Below, in pieces: positions 50,060 through 58,914 of a DNA stretch of 64,000 bases. A model generated the notes under the pieces. It worked only from the letters and a program-made list of their open reading frames with translations, had not been told where the DNA came from and searched no databases. Numbering within the stretch: the first letter of the stretch is position 1; each line of letters starts with the position of its first letter. A program made the translations under genes and the position numbers. The stretch covers positions 124,001-188,000 of the forward strand of contig NZ_JABAIT010000005.1 of assembly GCF_012843265.1 (NCBI RefSeq). Reading direction: 5' to 3'. The DNA is from Bacillus sp. DNRA2 (GTDB lineage: Bacteria > Bacillota > Bacilli > Bacillales > Cytobacillaceae).

Positions 50060-50260
50060 ATGCTGAAAATTGACAATAATTTAGAACTCTTGTGTACCAT
50101 CGAGAGTCTTCGTCGGGAAATGATTTGTGTCGGATTAAAAGAAGGCCTTTCAAGCGAGAAAACAATTGAGATTAGCCAAAAGCTAGATCAATATATTGCC
50201 AACTATCAAGCTAATTGTCTTCTCATTGAATCATCAAGAAAATATTACTTTTCATCATAG
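50060..50260 (+). CDS. Spo0E-like aspartyl-phosphate phosphatase
   Basis: A 66-residue helical-hairpin protein with the family core LRREMICVGLKEGLSS then ISQKLDQYI, where the SxxLD motif carries the catalytic Asp. Spo0E-type proteins dephosphorylate Spo0A-P and delay sporulation. ATG at 50060 is 16-17 bases from GGGAG, an unusually long gap, so translation may be weak. It has its own terminator. Confidence 0.85.
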   Translation: MLKIDNNLELLCTIESLRREMICVGLKEGLSSEKTIEISQKLDQYIANYQANCLLIESSRKYYFSS

Positions 50261-50276
50261 ATCTTTCAACTAAACT

Positions 50277-50303
50277 AAAGCCTGGGAATCTCAGGCTTTT
50301 TTT
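50277..50303. terminator. Bidirectional terminator
   Basis: AAAGCCTG / CAGGCTTT stem with a T run. Confidence 0.8.
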
Positions 50304-50308
50304 GTATA

Positions 50309-51109
50309 TTAATGATCCGAATAACGAAAATATTCGGTAAGTACACCTATAATAAACATTTTTTCGGATTCATTTATTTTGGGTGAAAAAGTAATATATG
50401 GCGTATTAGCATCGCGAAACAAATCACCCCACTCTTGTGGCATCCAACCCTTTATAAGTTTTCCAATAATTGCACCTTGTTCATCATGAAGTTGGATATG
50501 ATGGTAAACACTCGAAGCTTTAACTTGGATTTTTTCGCCAGTTATCATCGATGAAATGGTTCCATTGCGTATAAGTGATGGCTTCTTTTTATTGTTAGTA
50601 TTGAATAAACCGATTAACTCCTGATTGCTGTTAAAAATTTTCACATTTTTCATTTTATCATGGACTTGATATGAACATACCAGTTGATTTTCACCATCAT
50701 ACAGTCCATACCAACTAGGAAACAGACGATCAATAAAATAAGGTAAAAACCATCTCCACCACCAAAACTGTTTGTCTCTCACTTCGCCAATTAATATTCC
50801 ATATTCATCAAACAGGAGCATTCTCAAAGAAGGAGCCGGCAAAAATGTAATGAGAAGCTGATTAGCATCGGATAGTTTTCGCGTATTTTTCCGAATCACA
50901 TTCACTTCATTGCTTCGATCATTCTGAATTAAGTAATTTTGATAGCAAATAAAACTGTAAAAACAAAATGGTAAAACAATCAAAAACATTGGAAGCTTAA
51001 CTGGAAAATAGAGCCCGAAACAAACGATTATTATCATGGGTAAAAACGCTACTAAACTTCCGTTTAACGCAGTGTTAGCAGCAATGCGGTAGTATTGTTG
51101 AATATTCAT
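50309..51109 (-). CDS. Membrane-anchored protein with tubby-like C-terminal domain (hypothetical)
   Basis: A 266-residue protein with two hydrophobic helices near the N terminus (about 15-60). A soluble beta-rich region follows with repeated strand patterns (LLFDEYGILIGEV, IFNSNQELIGLF, QLHDEQGAIIGKL). Such repeats recall LURP/tubby-like folds, but this is by eye only. It has no catalytic motif that I recognise and is monocistronic. Confidence 0.6.
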   Translation of the reverse strand: MNIQQYYRIAANTALNGSLVAFLPMIIIVCFGLYFPVKLPMFLIVLPFCFYSFICYQNYLIQNDRSNEVNVIRKNTRKLSDANQLLITFLPAPSLRMLLFDEYGILIGEVRDKQFWWWRWFLPYFIDRLFPSWYGLYDGENQLVCSYQVHDKMKNVKIFNSNQELIGLFNTNNKKKPSLIRNGTISSMITGEKIQVKASSVYHHIQLHDEQGAIIGKLIKGWMPQEWGDLFRDANTPYITFSPKINESEKMFIIGVLTEYFRYSDH

Positions 51110-51192
51110 GTGCGATCTCCTTGTCCATTTCTTGACCTTTACAATATTCTATTATCAAAACACACGTTTCATGAGCTTTTTTCAATTCATAC

Positions 51193-51225
51193 AAAAAACC
51201 GGATCGATGTGGTCCGGTTTTTTTG
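51193..51225 (-). terminator. Terminator of the patatin gene
   Basis: AAACCGGA / TCCGGTTT stem flanked by A and T runs. Confidence 0.75.
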
Positions 51226-51228
51226 TGA

Positions 51229-52077
51229 TTATGAAAATTGCATTATTTTTTCAAGATATCGGTTTCCATCCTGATAGCCTGAGAAATAAAGTTTTGACAA
51301 TTTTTCCGGATCGCGTTCCATTCGCCCAACTTGAATGGGTTGTGTTGGACGAATGATCATGACATTCCCTAATTTCTCTTGCTCAGCTAAATAGTGAATG
51401 GTTTCATTGTATATTTGATAGCGTTGCATCAAAGCCGTTTGCAAACCATTATAGTGCGGATATTTCCGTTTAACCAGAAAATGAAAACGAGAAGGTTTCT
51501 TCAAGTATCCTGAATTCCTTGTTAACACTACAATGTTTTTCTTTAAACCATCTTGCTGTGCTTTTTTTATCGGGATAGGGTCACTAATCCCTCCATCTAA
51601 CAACACTTTATCTTTAAAGGTAATTTCGGACGCTATGAAAGGTAATGAACTTGAAGCTCTGATTACAGTTAGCATATCAGTTCCATAATCCTGCTTCGAA
51701 AAATAAACAGGTTCCCCTGATAAACAATCCGTTGTTCCGACGACAAATTCCCCTTTACTTTGATAAAAAGTATCAAAATCATAAGGAACAAGCTTGTTGG
51801 GAATTTCCCCAAAGATAAAATCCATACCAAAAAATTCACGTCTCTTGATAAAATTGCGCCAAGAGAGATAGCGAGGGTCGGTTACATAATCGATATTGAC
51901 GACTTGATTTCGCCCCTTTTGTTTTGAAAGATAGGATGCAGCATTTGCCGCACCAGCTGAAACTCCAATCACATACGGAAAATAAATATCATTTTCTAAA
52001 AAGCTTTCAAGGACACCCGCGGTATATACTGCGCGCATTCCTCCCCCTTCTAGGACAAGTCCAACATTTTCTATCAA
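51229..52077 (-). CDS. Patatin-like phospholipase
   Basis: Serine lipid acyl hydrolase of the RssA/YchK type, 282 residues, cytosolic. The oxyanion hole is LEGGGMRAVYTAG, the nucleophile elbow is GVSAGAANA (GxSxG), and the catalytic Asp is in LLDGGISDPIP, so the Ser-Asp dyad is intact. The substrate is unknown. It lies 21 bases after yxlG on the same strand and may be co-transcribed with yxlEFG. Confidence 0.9.
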   Translation of the reverse strand: MIENVGLVLEGGGMRAVYTAGVLESFLENDIYFPYVIGVSAGAANAASYLSKQKGRNQVVNIDYVTDPRYLSWRNFIKRREFFGMDFIFGEIPNKLVPYDFDTFYQSKGEFVVGTTDCLSGEPVYFSKQDYGTDMLTVIRASSSLPFIASEITFKDKVLLDGGISDPIPIKKAQQDGLKKNIVVLTRNSGYLKKPSRFHFLVKRKYPHYNGLQTALMQRYQIYNETIHYLAEQEKLGNVMIIRPTQPIQVGRMERDPEKLSKLYFSGYQDGNRYLEKIMQFS

Positions 52078-52098
52078 ATCATGATACTTCCTTTCGTT

Positions 52099-52875
52099 TT
52101 ATGCAAGTTCTTTCTTTTTAAAAATAACAATGGATAACAGTAACAGAATGATTATACTACTGATTGTTAAGATTATTGCACCAATGGATCCTTCTGGAAG
52201 CTCTCCACTCACTAATACAACACTACTATAGCCTGAAAGTAGAGCAGGGCTCCAATCGAGCCACTGTGATAATGAGCCCGATATTATGGATAAAACAATT
52301 AGTGTTGCCATCGAAGTAAATCCAACAACGCCTGGTGATTTAAATAACGCATTAAAAAAGATGGTGAGTGTCAATACAAACGAAAGCCAAAGACCATAAA
52401 TGGCAAATGTACTTAACAGATCAATCATTGGAACGGTTTCAAATAGAATCATTACATAATACCAGCTCGCAATTAATCCTAAAAATAGCGAAGTCCATAC
52501 CAAGACCAGTGCAGCAGCCCACTTTGCTGAAATATAGGCAAAATATGAAACGGGCTTAACTAAAATTAGTTCTGCTACACCACTTTTTCTTTCTGCCGAA
52601 ATAATTCCCATTGATGCTAACACAATGATTAATAGTCCGATTGTATCGTACTGACTAATACTTTGATATAGAATTTCCGGGGCAGTCGGTGTAGGAATCT
52701 CAATGACTGTCCCTTCCGGCATACCACCGAGTGCGTCAATTAATTGCGGCATATAATAGACTGATAGTGGTTCTGATACACCGAGTAAAACAAAAGAAAT
52801 CGGAAACCAAAGCCATTTGAAATTTCTTCGCATTTCAAGATTCTCTTTTTGGAAAATGGTCAACCACTGATTCAT
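52099..52875 (-). CDS. yxlG: ABC transporter permease YxlG
   Basis: A 258-residue ABC-2 type permease with about six membrane helices. It overlaps the ATPase gene by four bases. The gene order of a PLDc_N peptide, an ATPase and a permease matches yxlE-yxlF-yxlG, which in B. subtilis form the end of the sigY operon. The substrate is unknown. Confidence 0.8.
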   Translation of the reverse strand: MNQWLTIFQKENLEMRRNFKWLWFPISFVLLGVSEPLSVYYMPQLIDALGGMPEGTVIEIPTPTAPEILYQSISQYDTIGLLIIVLASMGIISAERKSGVAELILVKPVSYFAYISAKWAAALVLVWTSLFLGLIASWYYVMILFETVPMIDLLSTFAIYGLWLSFVLTLTIFFNALFKSPGVVGFTSMATLIVLSIISGSLSQWLDWSPALLSGYSSVVLVSGELPEGSIGAIILTISSIIILLLLSIVIFKKKELA

Positions 52876-53780
52876 TTTTTTACCACCTCCAAAAATACAT
52901 CTTCCAATGTTAATCGTCCAACTTCAAATCGAAGCAGAGGCCAATTATCATCAGCAATTTCACGGAGCATCGCTGCTTTGGTCTTTTCTAAATCTTTCAC
53001 AAATAATGTTGCTTGATTACCGTCAATTTGTCGTTTTTCAATGAGTTCTTGTTTTGTAAAGGCATCAATATATGTTGCAGCATTTTCCGTAAATTCCAAC
53101 AGTAGCTTTGCCTGTTGATATTTCAATTGCAATTCAGACATTGTACCAGTTTCCACAAGTTCTCCATTATGTAAAAATAGTATTTGATCACATACTTCTT
53201 CTGCATCGTTTAAAATATGGGTAGAAAACAAAATCGTCGTTTCTTGTTTTAATTTTTCTAAAAGTTCAAGAACCTCTCTTCTCCCAAACGGATCGAGCGC
53301 TGATACTGGTTCATCAAGCATGACCAGCTTTGGCCGATGAATAATCGCCTGAGCAATTCCAAGGCGCTGTTTCATTCCCCCAGAATATTTCCCAATGCGC
53401 CGATTTTTTGCTTCCTCCAATCCAACCAGTGCCAATAATTCTTTCGCTCTTTGTAATGCAACAGATTTTGTTAAACCCGCCAACCGCCCAACGAATTGCA
53501 AAAATTCAATACCCGTCATCCAGTCATGAAACACAGGAAATTGCGGCAAATAACCAATGTATTGCCGAATATCACCCTTTGTATGATCCTCGTGAAATTT
53601 GATGGTTCCCGCACTAGGCTGAATCAAACCAGAAAGCATTCGCAATATCGTCGTTTTTCCAGCTCCATTCGGTCCAATGAGAGCTGTGCATTTTCCAGTT
53701 TGTAAAATAAAGTCTAAGCCTTTGATAACCTCTTTGTCTTGGAAGCTTTTTTTTAGACCGTTAACAGTAATAACGGGCAT
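52872..53780 (-). CDS. yxlF: ABC transporter ATP-binding protein YxlF
   Basis: A 302-residue ATPase with Walker A GPNGAGKTT, signature YSGGMKQRLG, Walker B LVMLDEPVSALD and switch STHIL. The C-terminal 80 residues are the extra domain typical of ABC-2 exporters' ATPases. It overlaps the next gene by four bases and abuts the yxlE-like gene. Confidence 0.9.
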   Translation of the reverse strand: MPVITVNGLKKSFQDKEVIKGLDFILQTGKCTALIGPNGAGKTTILRMLSGLIQPSAGTIKFHEDHTKGDIRQYIGYLPQFPVFHDWMTGIEFLQFVGRLAGLTKSVALQRAKELLALVGLEEAKNRRIGKYSGGMKQRLGIAQAIIHRPKLVMLDEPVSALDPFGRREVLELLEKLKQETTILFSTHILNDAEEVCDQILFLHNGELVETGTMSELQLKYQQAKLLLEFTENAATYIDAFTKQELIEKRQIDGNQATLFVKDLEKTKAAMLREIADDNWPLLRFEVGRLTLEDVFLEVVKK

Positions 53781-53980
53781 TAATCATCTCTCCTTCCAAA
53801 AACAAAATAAACGATTGGGCCGATAATGTTAATAAAGACGATGATTAACACCCAAACCCACTTAGGTCCATTTGTATTATCAGCCTTAATCACATTGATA
53901 AGAGCGATTACCAATAATATCAATTGGACAATTAAAATAGGAATAAGCAAACCAAAATTCACATTCTCTAATAATTCCAT
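53780..53980 (-). CDS. yxlE: PLDc_N-type membrane peptide YxlE
   Basis: A 66-residue protein with two membrane helices and the pattern GPKWVWVLIIVFINIIGPIVYFVFGRRD, which is the PLDc_N domain. B. subtilis YxlE has this form and lowers SigY activity. Two adjacent ATGs (53983, 53980) follow GGAGGGG; the second has better spacing. Neither sigY nor yxlC/yxlD lies upstream here. Confidence 0.82.
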   Translation of the reverse strand: MELLENVNFGLLIPILIVQLILLVIALINVIKADNTNGPKWVWVLIIVFINIIGPIVYFVFGRRDD

Positions 53981-54165
53981 CATTACCCCTCCAAATTGGA
54001 TTGATGAAAAATCTTTTTTCCTCTGTCTCTATTTTATATTATTTGTTGCTGCAAGTGATTAGAATCTCCTAAAAAACATGCTATTTATCCTGTTCTTGTT
54101 TGGGACAAAGTGAATACATTTGTAATAACCATATCGATAAGTTTTTAATAAGGAATGATGAATTG

Positions 54166-54945
54166 ATGTCAATCATTGAAGCGTTTATACTCGGCCTCAT
54201 CCAAGGTTTAACGGAATTCTTACCAATCTCTAGTACCGGCCATTTGTACTTGGGACGCCATTTATTTGGGCTTGATGAAGCAGGATTGTTTCTTGACACA
54301 ATGCTGCATATTGGAACCTTGATTGCTGTCATAGTTGTGTATAAACAAGAATTGGTAAATATGATCAAACAACCTTTCAGCAAACAGACACTACTCCTTA
54401 TCATCGGTACAATTCCAGCAGTCATTGTCGGTTTTACCTTCAATGATTTATTTGAATCGATTTCTAAAACTGGTACCACAATCGGCTGGGAATTTTTAAT
54501 TACTGGTGCAATTTTATGGATGGGAGATAGCGTTAAAGCAGGTGCTAAAAAGGCTCATGACATAAGCTACGGTGATGCACTATTTATTGGCACCTTCCAA
54601 GCAGCAGCGATATTTCCGGCGATATCCCGTTCTGGTCTAACTATTGCAGCTGGGCTATTTCGAAAGTTGGATCGAGAAACTTCTGCATACTTTTCCTTCC
54701 TGCTATCAATACCCGCGATTGCAGGAGGTATTATCTTACAATTTGGAGATCTTGCTGCCGGAACACATGAATCTATAACCTTTAGTAACTTGTTCATCGC
54801 AACCATTTCATCAGCTATTTTTGGATATATCGCTGTTGTGGGAATGATTCAATTTTTAAAAAACCAATCTCTGAAAATTTTCGCAATATATGTCTGGATA
54901 TTGGGTATTACAATTATCGCTTTACAAACAATTGGAATATTTTAA
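54166..54945 (+). CDS. uppP: Undecaprenyl-diphosphatase (UppP/BacA)
   Basis: Integral membrane phosphatase that recycles undecaprenyl pyrophosphate and confers bacitracin tolerance. The conserved blocks GLIQGLTEFLPISSTGHL (with catalytic Glu and Ser) and FPAISRSGLTIAAGL (with Arg) are intact. About eight helices, 259 residues. ATG at 54166 follows AAGGAATG; upstream codons to 54100 lack a site. No bcr-type regulator is adjacent. Confidence 0.94.
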   Translation: MSIIEAFILGLIQGLTEFLPISSTGHLYLGRHLFGLDEAGLFLDTMLHIGTLIAVIVVYKQELVNMIKQPFSKQTLLLIIGTIPAVIVGFTFNDLFESISKTGTTIGWEFLITGAILWMGDSVKAGAKKAHDISYGDALFIGTFQAAAIFPAISRSGLTIAAGLFRKLDRETSAYFSFLLSIPAIAGGIILQFGDLAAGTHESITFSNLFIATISSAIFGYIAVVGMIQFLKNQSLKIFAIYVWILGITIIALQTIGIF

Positions 54946-55048
54946 ACCAACATAATTATTTTTTGAAAATAGTAAAAATGTTGGTATATAGTAATAATAA
55001 CAAATATACTTAATAGTAACTAATAATCCTATAAGGGTCGATCTAACC

Positions 55049-56173
55049 ATGAAAATATTATTGAAAAACGCCAAGATTTACCCGATTACAAACGAGCCCA
55101 TCTATAACGGTGATATCATTGTTGAGAAGGGAAAAATACGTGCCATTGGAAAACACCTTCCTGTTGATGCAAACACAAAAATCATTGATTGTGGGAGCGG
55201 TTTTTTAATGCCGGGCTTTATTGATGTTCATACCCATCTCGGACTTTATGATGAAGGAACTGGTTGGGCAGGCAACGATGCCAATGAAACAATTGAACCA
55301 TTGACTCCACATATCCGTGCACTTGACGGTGTTTATCCGTTTGATCACGCCTTTTCAGATGCCGTTAAATATGGAATTACAACGGTTCACGTTATGCCTG
55401 GTAGCTCTAATGTAATCGGCGGGACGACATCAGTTATCAAAACAAGCGGGTCAAATATTGACAAGATGATGGTAAAGGAAACAGCAGGGCTAAAAATTGC
55501 TTTTGGTGAAAACCCAAAACGAATTCACAGTAACGGCAACGAAGATTCGTTGACAAGAATGGGCATTATGGGAATGCTCCGTGAAGCATTTTATGATGCA
55601 AGTCGTGTTGGAAGCGAAGATTCATTAAGAATGAAGCCATTAATTAAGGCGTTGAAACGAGAAATACCAGTCCGTATTCACGCACATCGTGCAGATGATA
55701 TTTTATCGGCAGTACGCCTGGCTAAAGAGTTTAATCTCGACCTTCGGATTGAGCATTGCACCGAAGGACATCTTATTGCGAAAGAACTAGCTGATTTGAA
55801 TCTCAAAGTCTCAGTTGGCCCTACACTAACACGACGATCTAAAGTAGAACTAGTGAACAAAACGTGGAAAACCTATCAAGTCCTAACCGCACATGGTATC
55901 GAGGTCTCCATTACAACTGACCATCCATATACACCAATCCAATATTTAAATTTATGTGCTGCTCTTGCAGTTCGTGAAGGACTGTCTGAGCAAAAAGCGC
56001 TTGAGGGTATTACCATTAACCCTGCCCGAAATTTAAAAATTGCCGACCGTGTAGGGAGTATCGAGGTTGGCAAGGATGCTGATTTAGTGCTGTGGAACCA
56101 TCACCCATTTCACTTTTTAGCAAAGCCAAACTGGACGATGATCAACGGTGAAATTGTCTTTACAAAAATGTGA
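55049..56173 (+). CDS. Amidohydrolase (imidazolonepropionase-like)
   Basis: Metal-dependent hydrolase of the amidohydrolase superfamily, 374 residues. Metal ligands are seen in DVHTHLG, RIHAHRADD, IEHCTEG and TTDHPYTP. The C-terminal GSIEVGKDADLVLWNHHPF is typical. The loop MPGSSNVIGGTTSVIK marks the group annotated as imidazolonepropionase-like. The substrate is unknown; a role in cyclic amide or peptide turnover is a guess. It is a single gene. Confidence 0.85.
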   Translation: MKILLKNAKIYPITNEPIYNGDIIVEKGKIRAIGKHLPVDANTKIIDCGSGFLMPGFIDVHTHLGLYDEGTGWAGNDANETIEPLTPHIRALDGVYPFDHAFSDAVKYGITTVHVMPGSSNVIGGTTSVIKTSGSNIDKMMVKETAGLKIAFGENPKRIHSNGNEDSLTRMGIMGMLREAFYDASRVGSEDSLRMKPLIKALKREIPVRIHAHRADDILSAVRLAKEFNLDLRIEHCTEGHLIAKELADLNLKVSVGPTLTRRSKVELVNKTWKTYQVLTAHGIEVSITTDHPYTPIQYLNLCAALAVREGLSEQKALEGITINPARNLKIADRVGSIEVGKDADLVLWNHHPFHFLAKPNWTMINGEIVFTKM

Positions 56174-56306
56174 AAAAACTGTGACAAATTAACATATTCA
56201 ACATGAAAATTTCATAAAAATACCTATACCATTACATGATAAAATCTTGTATGATACGAAATGAGGGAACTTTTTTTACTTATGGAAAATTAAATATGAA
56301 ATAGTT

Positions 56307-56470
56307 TTTAGGGAAGGCAAATGGTGCGCCACCAGATTTCTGGTCCTAGTGGGTTCGATTCCCACCCCGAAATTTTTTATCAACACAAAAAATTTCGAGG
56401 GTGGGACGAACCGACGCGTTTTCTATGCATGGGTTCAGTTTCGGACTGCCCTTATTTTGGAGGGATTAAC
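56307..56470 (+). promoter_or_regulatory. Structured leader of the GNAT gene: tRNA-like fold competing with a 25-bp hairpin
   Basis: Fold A (56307-56373) resembles a tRNA. The acceptor is TTTAGGG / CCCGAAA with one mismatch, and the D-arm is GGC / GCC with a nine-base loop holding GG. A shrunken 12-base hairpin CCAG-ATTT-CTGG replaces the anticodon arm. A five-base variable loop follows, then a perfect T-arm GTGGG-TTCGATT-CCCAC with the canonical T-loop. Fold B pairs 56352-56378 with 56387-56412 (6+8+11 bp with small bulges), destroying the T-arm. GGCA (56316) can also pair with TGCC (56447), closing the whole leader beside the GGAGGG site. I do not recognise a named RNA class. Confidence 0.6.
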
Positions 56471-57025
56471 ATGCTCAAGAAGCGGGATCTTCACGATTGT
56501 CATACTTTGTATGATTTGATGACGCACCCAGAAGTCTTCCCTTTTGTGCGCCATAAAGCAGAGTGTTATGATGAGTTTGTGTTTATCACAAAGCAGACAA
56601 TTGAAGCAGAAGAACGCGGTGAATTAATTTCACGAACGATTCTTGATGAATGGGGCACTCCAATTGGGACGATTAATCTGTATGACATCCAAGACAATGC
56701 AGGATTTTTAGGTACATGGCTCGGTAAGCCCTATCACGGCCAAGGATATAACAAACCCGCTAAAGACGCTTTTTTTGATGAGCTTTTTTTCGAGCTTGGT
56801 ATCGAAAAAATTTTCATGCGAATAAGAAAGACTAATATTCGCTCACTTAAGGCAGCCGAAAAACTCCCATATGTCTCGAAAGCGAATGAATTAAGAAAAT
56901 CCTTGTATGATCAAATAAACTCTAACGATGAAATTTATGATCTTTATGAAATTTCAAAAGATCAATATACATTCCACATGTTACGGAATAATGACTCACA
57001 TCAAGAATCGTCACAATTGGCATAA
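56471..57025 (+). CDS. GNAT-family N-acetyltransferase (RimJ/RimL-like)
   Basis: A 184-residue acetyl-CoA-dependent acyltransferase. The acetyl-CoA loop is WLGKPYHGQGYNKPA (Q/RxxGxG/Y type), preceded by GTPIGTINLYDI and followed by FMRIRKTNIRSLKAAEKL. The substrate may be a protein N terminus, a small molecule or an aminoacyl group. ATG at 56471 follows GGAGGGATTAAC. The frame is open upstream to 56321, but that part encodes the tRNA-like RNA and reads as nonsense. It has its own terminator. Confidence 0.85.
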   Translation: MLKKRDLHDCHTLYDLMTHPEVFPFVRHKAECYDEFVFITKQTIEAEERGELISRTILDEWGTPIGTINLYDIQDNAGFLGTWLGKPYHGQGYNKPAKDAFFDELFFELGIEKIFMRIRKTNIRSLKAAEKLPYVSKANELRKSLYDQINSNDEIYDLYEISKDQYTFHMLRNNDSHQESSQLA

Positions 57026-57060
57026 AAAGACGCTCCGAATCTAATTCGGAGCGTTTCTTA
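57024..57060. terminator. Bidirectional terminator
   Basis: GACGCTCCGAAT / ATTCGGAGCGTT with a three-base loop between convergent genes. Confidence 0.85.
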
Positions 57061-57216
57061 TTACTCGTCCATGCTTTGCTCATTTATGAAAATTTCTGCA
57101 TCGCCCGTTTCTGCTAAAAAATACTGAAGTTCCTCATTCGTTAGTGTTTCGAACCGCCCATCGTGAAAAAGGACTTGCGTTTGATTTGGATTTATTCGCC
57201 TTAATTGATAAGCCAA
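57061..57216 (-). CDS. Hypothetical 51-residue protein
   Basis: I do not recognise it. The TTG at 57216 is eight bases after GGAAGGAG, giving MAYQLRRINP...NEQSMDE. A longer frame to 57276 has only weak translation signals. It is acidic, soluble and probably a small beta-alpha protein (QVLFHDGRFETLTNEEL). It converges on the GNAT gene. Confidence 0.55.
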   Translation of the reverse strand: MAYQLRRINPNQTQVLFHDGRFETLTNEELQYFLAETGDAEIFINEQSMDE

Positions 57217-57419
57217 TGAGCATGCTCCTTCCTTTCTATTCGTATTCATATAATTAACAAAATGAATGACTTTCATTCTTTACCACGCATTTAAATGAAT
57301 CTTGAAAAATGTAAAAAAACCACATTCTAATCATTCTTCTGGTATAATACTTAAATCATTTAACTGAGGTTAAATGAGCTCGCATTGATGTACATATAAA
57401 ATGAAATTGAGGCACAGAT

Positions 57420-58787
57420 ATGATTAAAACTAATAATACATTTGAAAAAATTAAGCAATTACTGATAATTCTTCTTCCGATTCTGGTTACACAGCTCGGA
57501 TTATTTATGATGAATTTTTTCGATACCACCATGTCTGGTCATTATAGTTCGATAGATTTAGCAGGTGTTGCCATTGGCTCTTCTATTTGGGTGTCTGTAT
57601 TTACGGGTTTGAGCGGTATCATGTTAGCTGTTACACCTATCATCGCCCAATTGGTTGGTGGGAATAAGCATGATAAGGTTGCTTTTTCTGTCATTCAAGG
57701 GACTTACCTATCCGTATTATTGGCGCTTGTAGTAATTGGCTTAGGCGCATTATTTTTAACGCCGCTCCTACATGCAATGAATCTCGAAACAAATGTATAT
57801 ACGGTAGCACGAGATTACTTAATCGCACTAGGCTATGGAATGATTCCACTATTTATTTTTACCGTTCTCCGGGCTTTCATTGATGCCCTTGGGAAAACCC
57901 GTGTTTCGATGATTATTACACTTATCTCATTACCAATAAATGTACTATTAAATTACTTGTTCATTTTTGGAAAGCTAGGATTTCCTGCTTTAGGCGGGGT
58001 TGGTGCAGGATACGCTACCTCGATTACGTATTGGATTATTTTAATCTTAACCATTATTATCATCCAATCTCAAAGACCATTTACAAACTATCATATTTTT
58101 AAAAGACTTTACCCTATTGCTCTAGTAACTTGGAAAGAAATATTGCTGATTGGAATACCGATAGGTCTTTCGATGTTTTTTGAAACAAGCATATTTTCTG
58201 CAGTGACACTGTTGATGAGCCAATTTGACACAGCAACGATCGCTTCACATCAGGCAGCCATTAATTTCGCGTCTTTGCTTTATATGATACCGTTAAGCAT
58301 ATCGATGGCCTTAACGATCGTCATTGGTTTTGAGGTTGGAGCTAAACGGCTTCAGGATGCTAAACAATATAGTTTTCTCGGCGTAACAATCGCCATTGGT
58401 ATGGCCTGCTTTTCTGGCCTGATATTATTATTTTTCCGCAGTGAAATTTCGGCTTTATATTCTGCTGATCCATTAGTTCAAAAACTGACTACCCAGTTTT
58501 TAATGTATGCCTTTTTCTTTCAACTTTCAGACGCCATTCAAGCCCCAATTCAAGGTGCATTACGAGGCTATAAAGATGTAAATATTACTTTTTGGATGGC
58601 ATTAGTTTCTTATTGGGTAATTGGCTTACCACTAGGTTATTTCTTAGTAAAATACACAGATTTAGGGCCATTCGGCTACTGGATAGGTTTGATTATCGGC
58701 TTGGCGACAGGTGCTGTGTGTTTATCTATTCGTTTATTTCACTTGCAAAGCCATCAGACCTTCCAATTTAAAAAGGAGCATTCCTAA
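57420..58787 (+). CDS. MATE-family multidrug efflux protein
   Basis: A 455-residue, twelve-helix cation/drug antiporter of the NorM type. PILVTQLGLFMMNFFDTTMSGHYSSIDLAGVAIG is the family N-terminal block, split over helices 1-2, and HQAAINFASLLYMIPLSI repeats it in the second half. No regulator is adjacent. ATG at 57420 has only a weak ribosome-binding site. Confidence 0.93.
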   Translation: MIKTNNTFEKIKQLLIILLPILVTQLGLFMMNFFDTTMSGHYSSIDLAGVAIGSSIWVSVFTGLSGIMLAVTPIIAQLVGGNKHDKVAFSVIQGTYLSVLLALVVIGLGALFLTPLLHAMNLETNVYTVARDYLIALGYGMIPLFIFTVLRAFIDALGKTRVSMIITLISLPINVLLNYLFIFGKLGFPALGGVGAGYATSITYWIILILTIIIIQSQRPFTNYHIFKRLYPIALVTWKEILLIGIPIGLSMFFETSIFSAVTLLMSQFDTATIASHQAAINFASLLYMIPLSISMALTIVIGFEVGAKRLQDAKQYSFLGVTIAIGMACFSGLILLFFRSEISALYSADPLVQKLTTQFLMYAFFFQLSDAIQAPIQGALRGYKDVNITFWMALVSYWVIGLPLGYFLVKYTDLGPFGYWIGLIIGLATGAVCLSIRLFHLQSHQTFQFKKEHS

Positions 58788-58806
58788 TTCGGAATGCTCC
58801 TTTTTT
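58772..58806 (+). terminator. Terminator after the MATE gene
   Basis: AAAGGAGCATTCC / GGAATGCTCCTTT with a six-base loop and TTTTTT; it overlaps the last codons. Confidence 0.88.
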
Positions 58807-58914
58807 CTAAACATTTTCTCATCTAATTTTCTCATTTTGTAAATAACCAGTGGGCTGATTTTTGCATATGATGAACAAAGTAATACGATGATGCTACATG
58901 AAAGGACGATATAG

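Noticed and set aside
56307-56373. A functional tRNA gene
   Set aside because: The anticodon arm has only 12 bases with a four-base loop, so no anticodon exists; position 8 is A, and there is an acceptor mismatch and no CCA.
56321-56470. N-terminal extension of the GNAT protein from ATG 56321
   Set aside because: The codons translate the tRNA-like RNA, have no ribosome-binding site, and the strong GGAGGG site lies just before ATG 56471.
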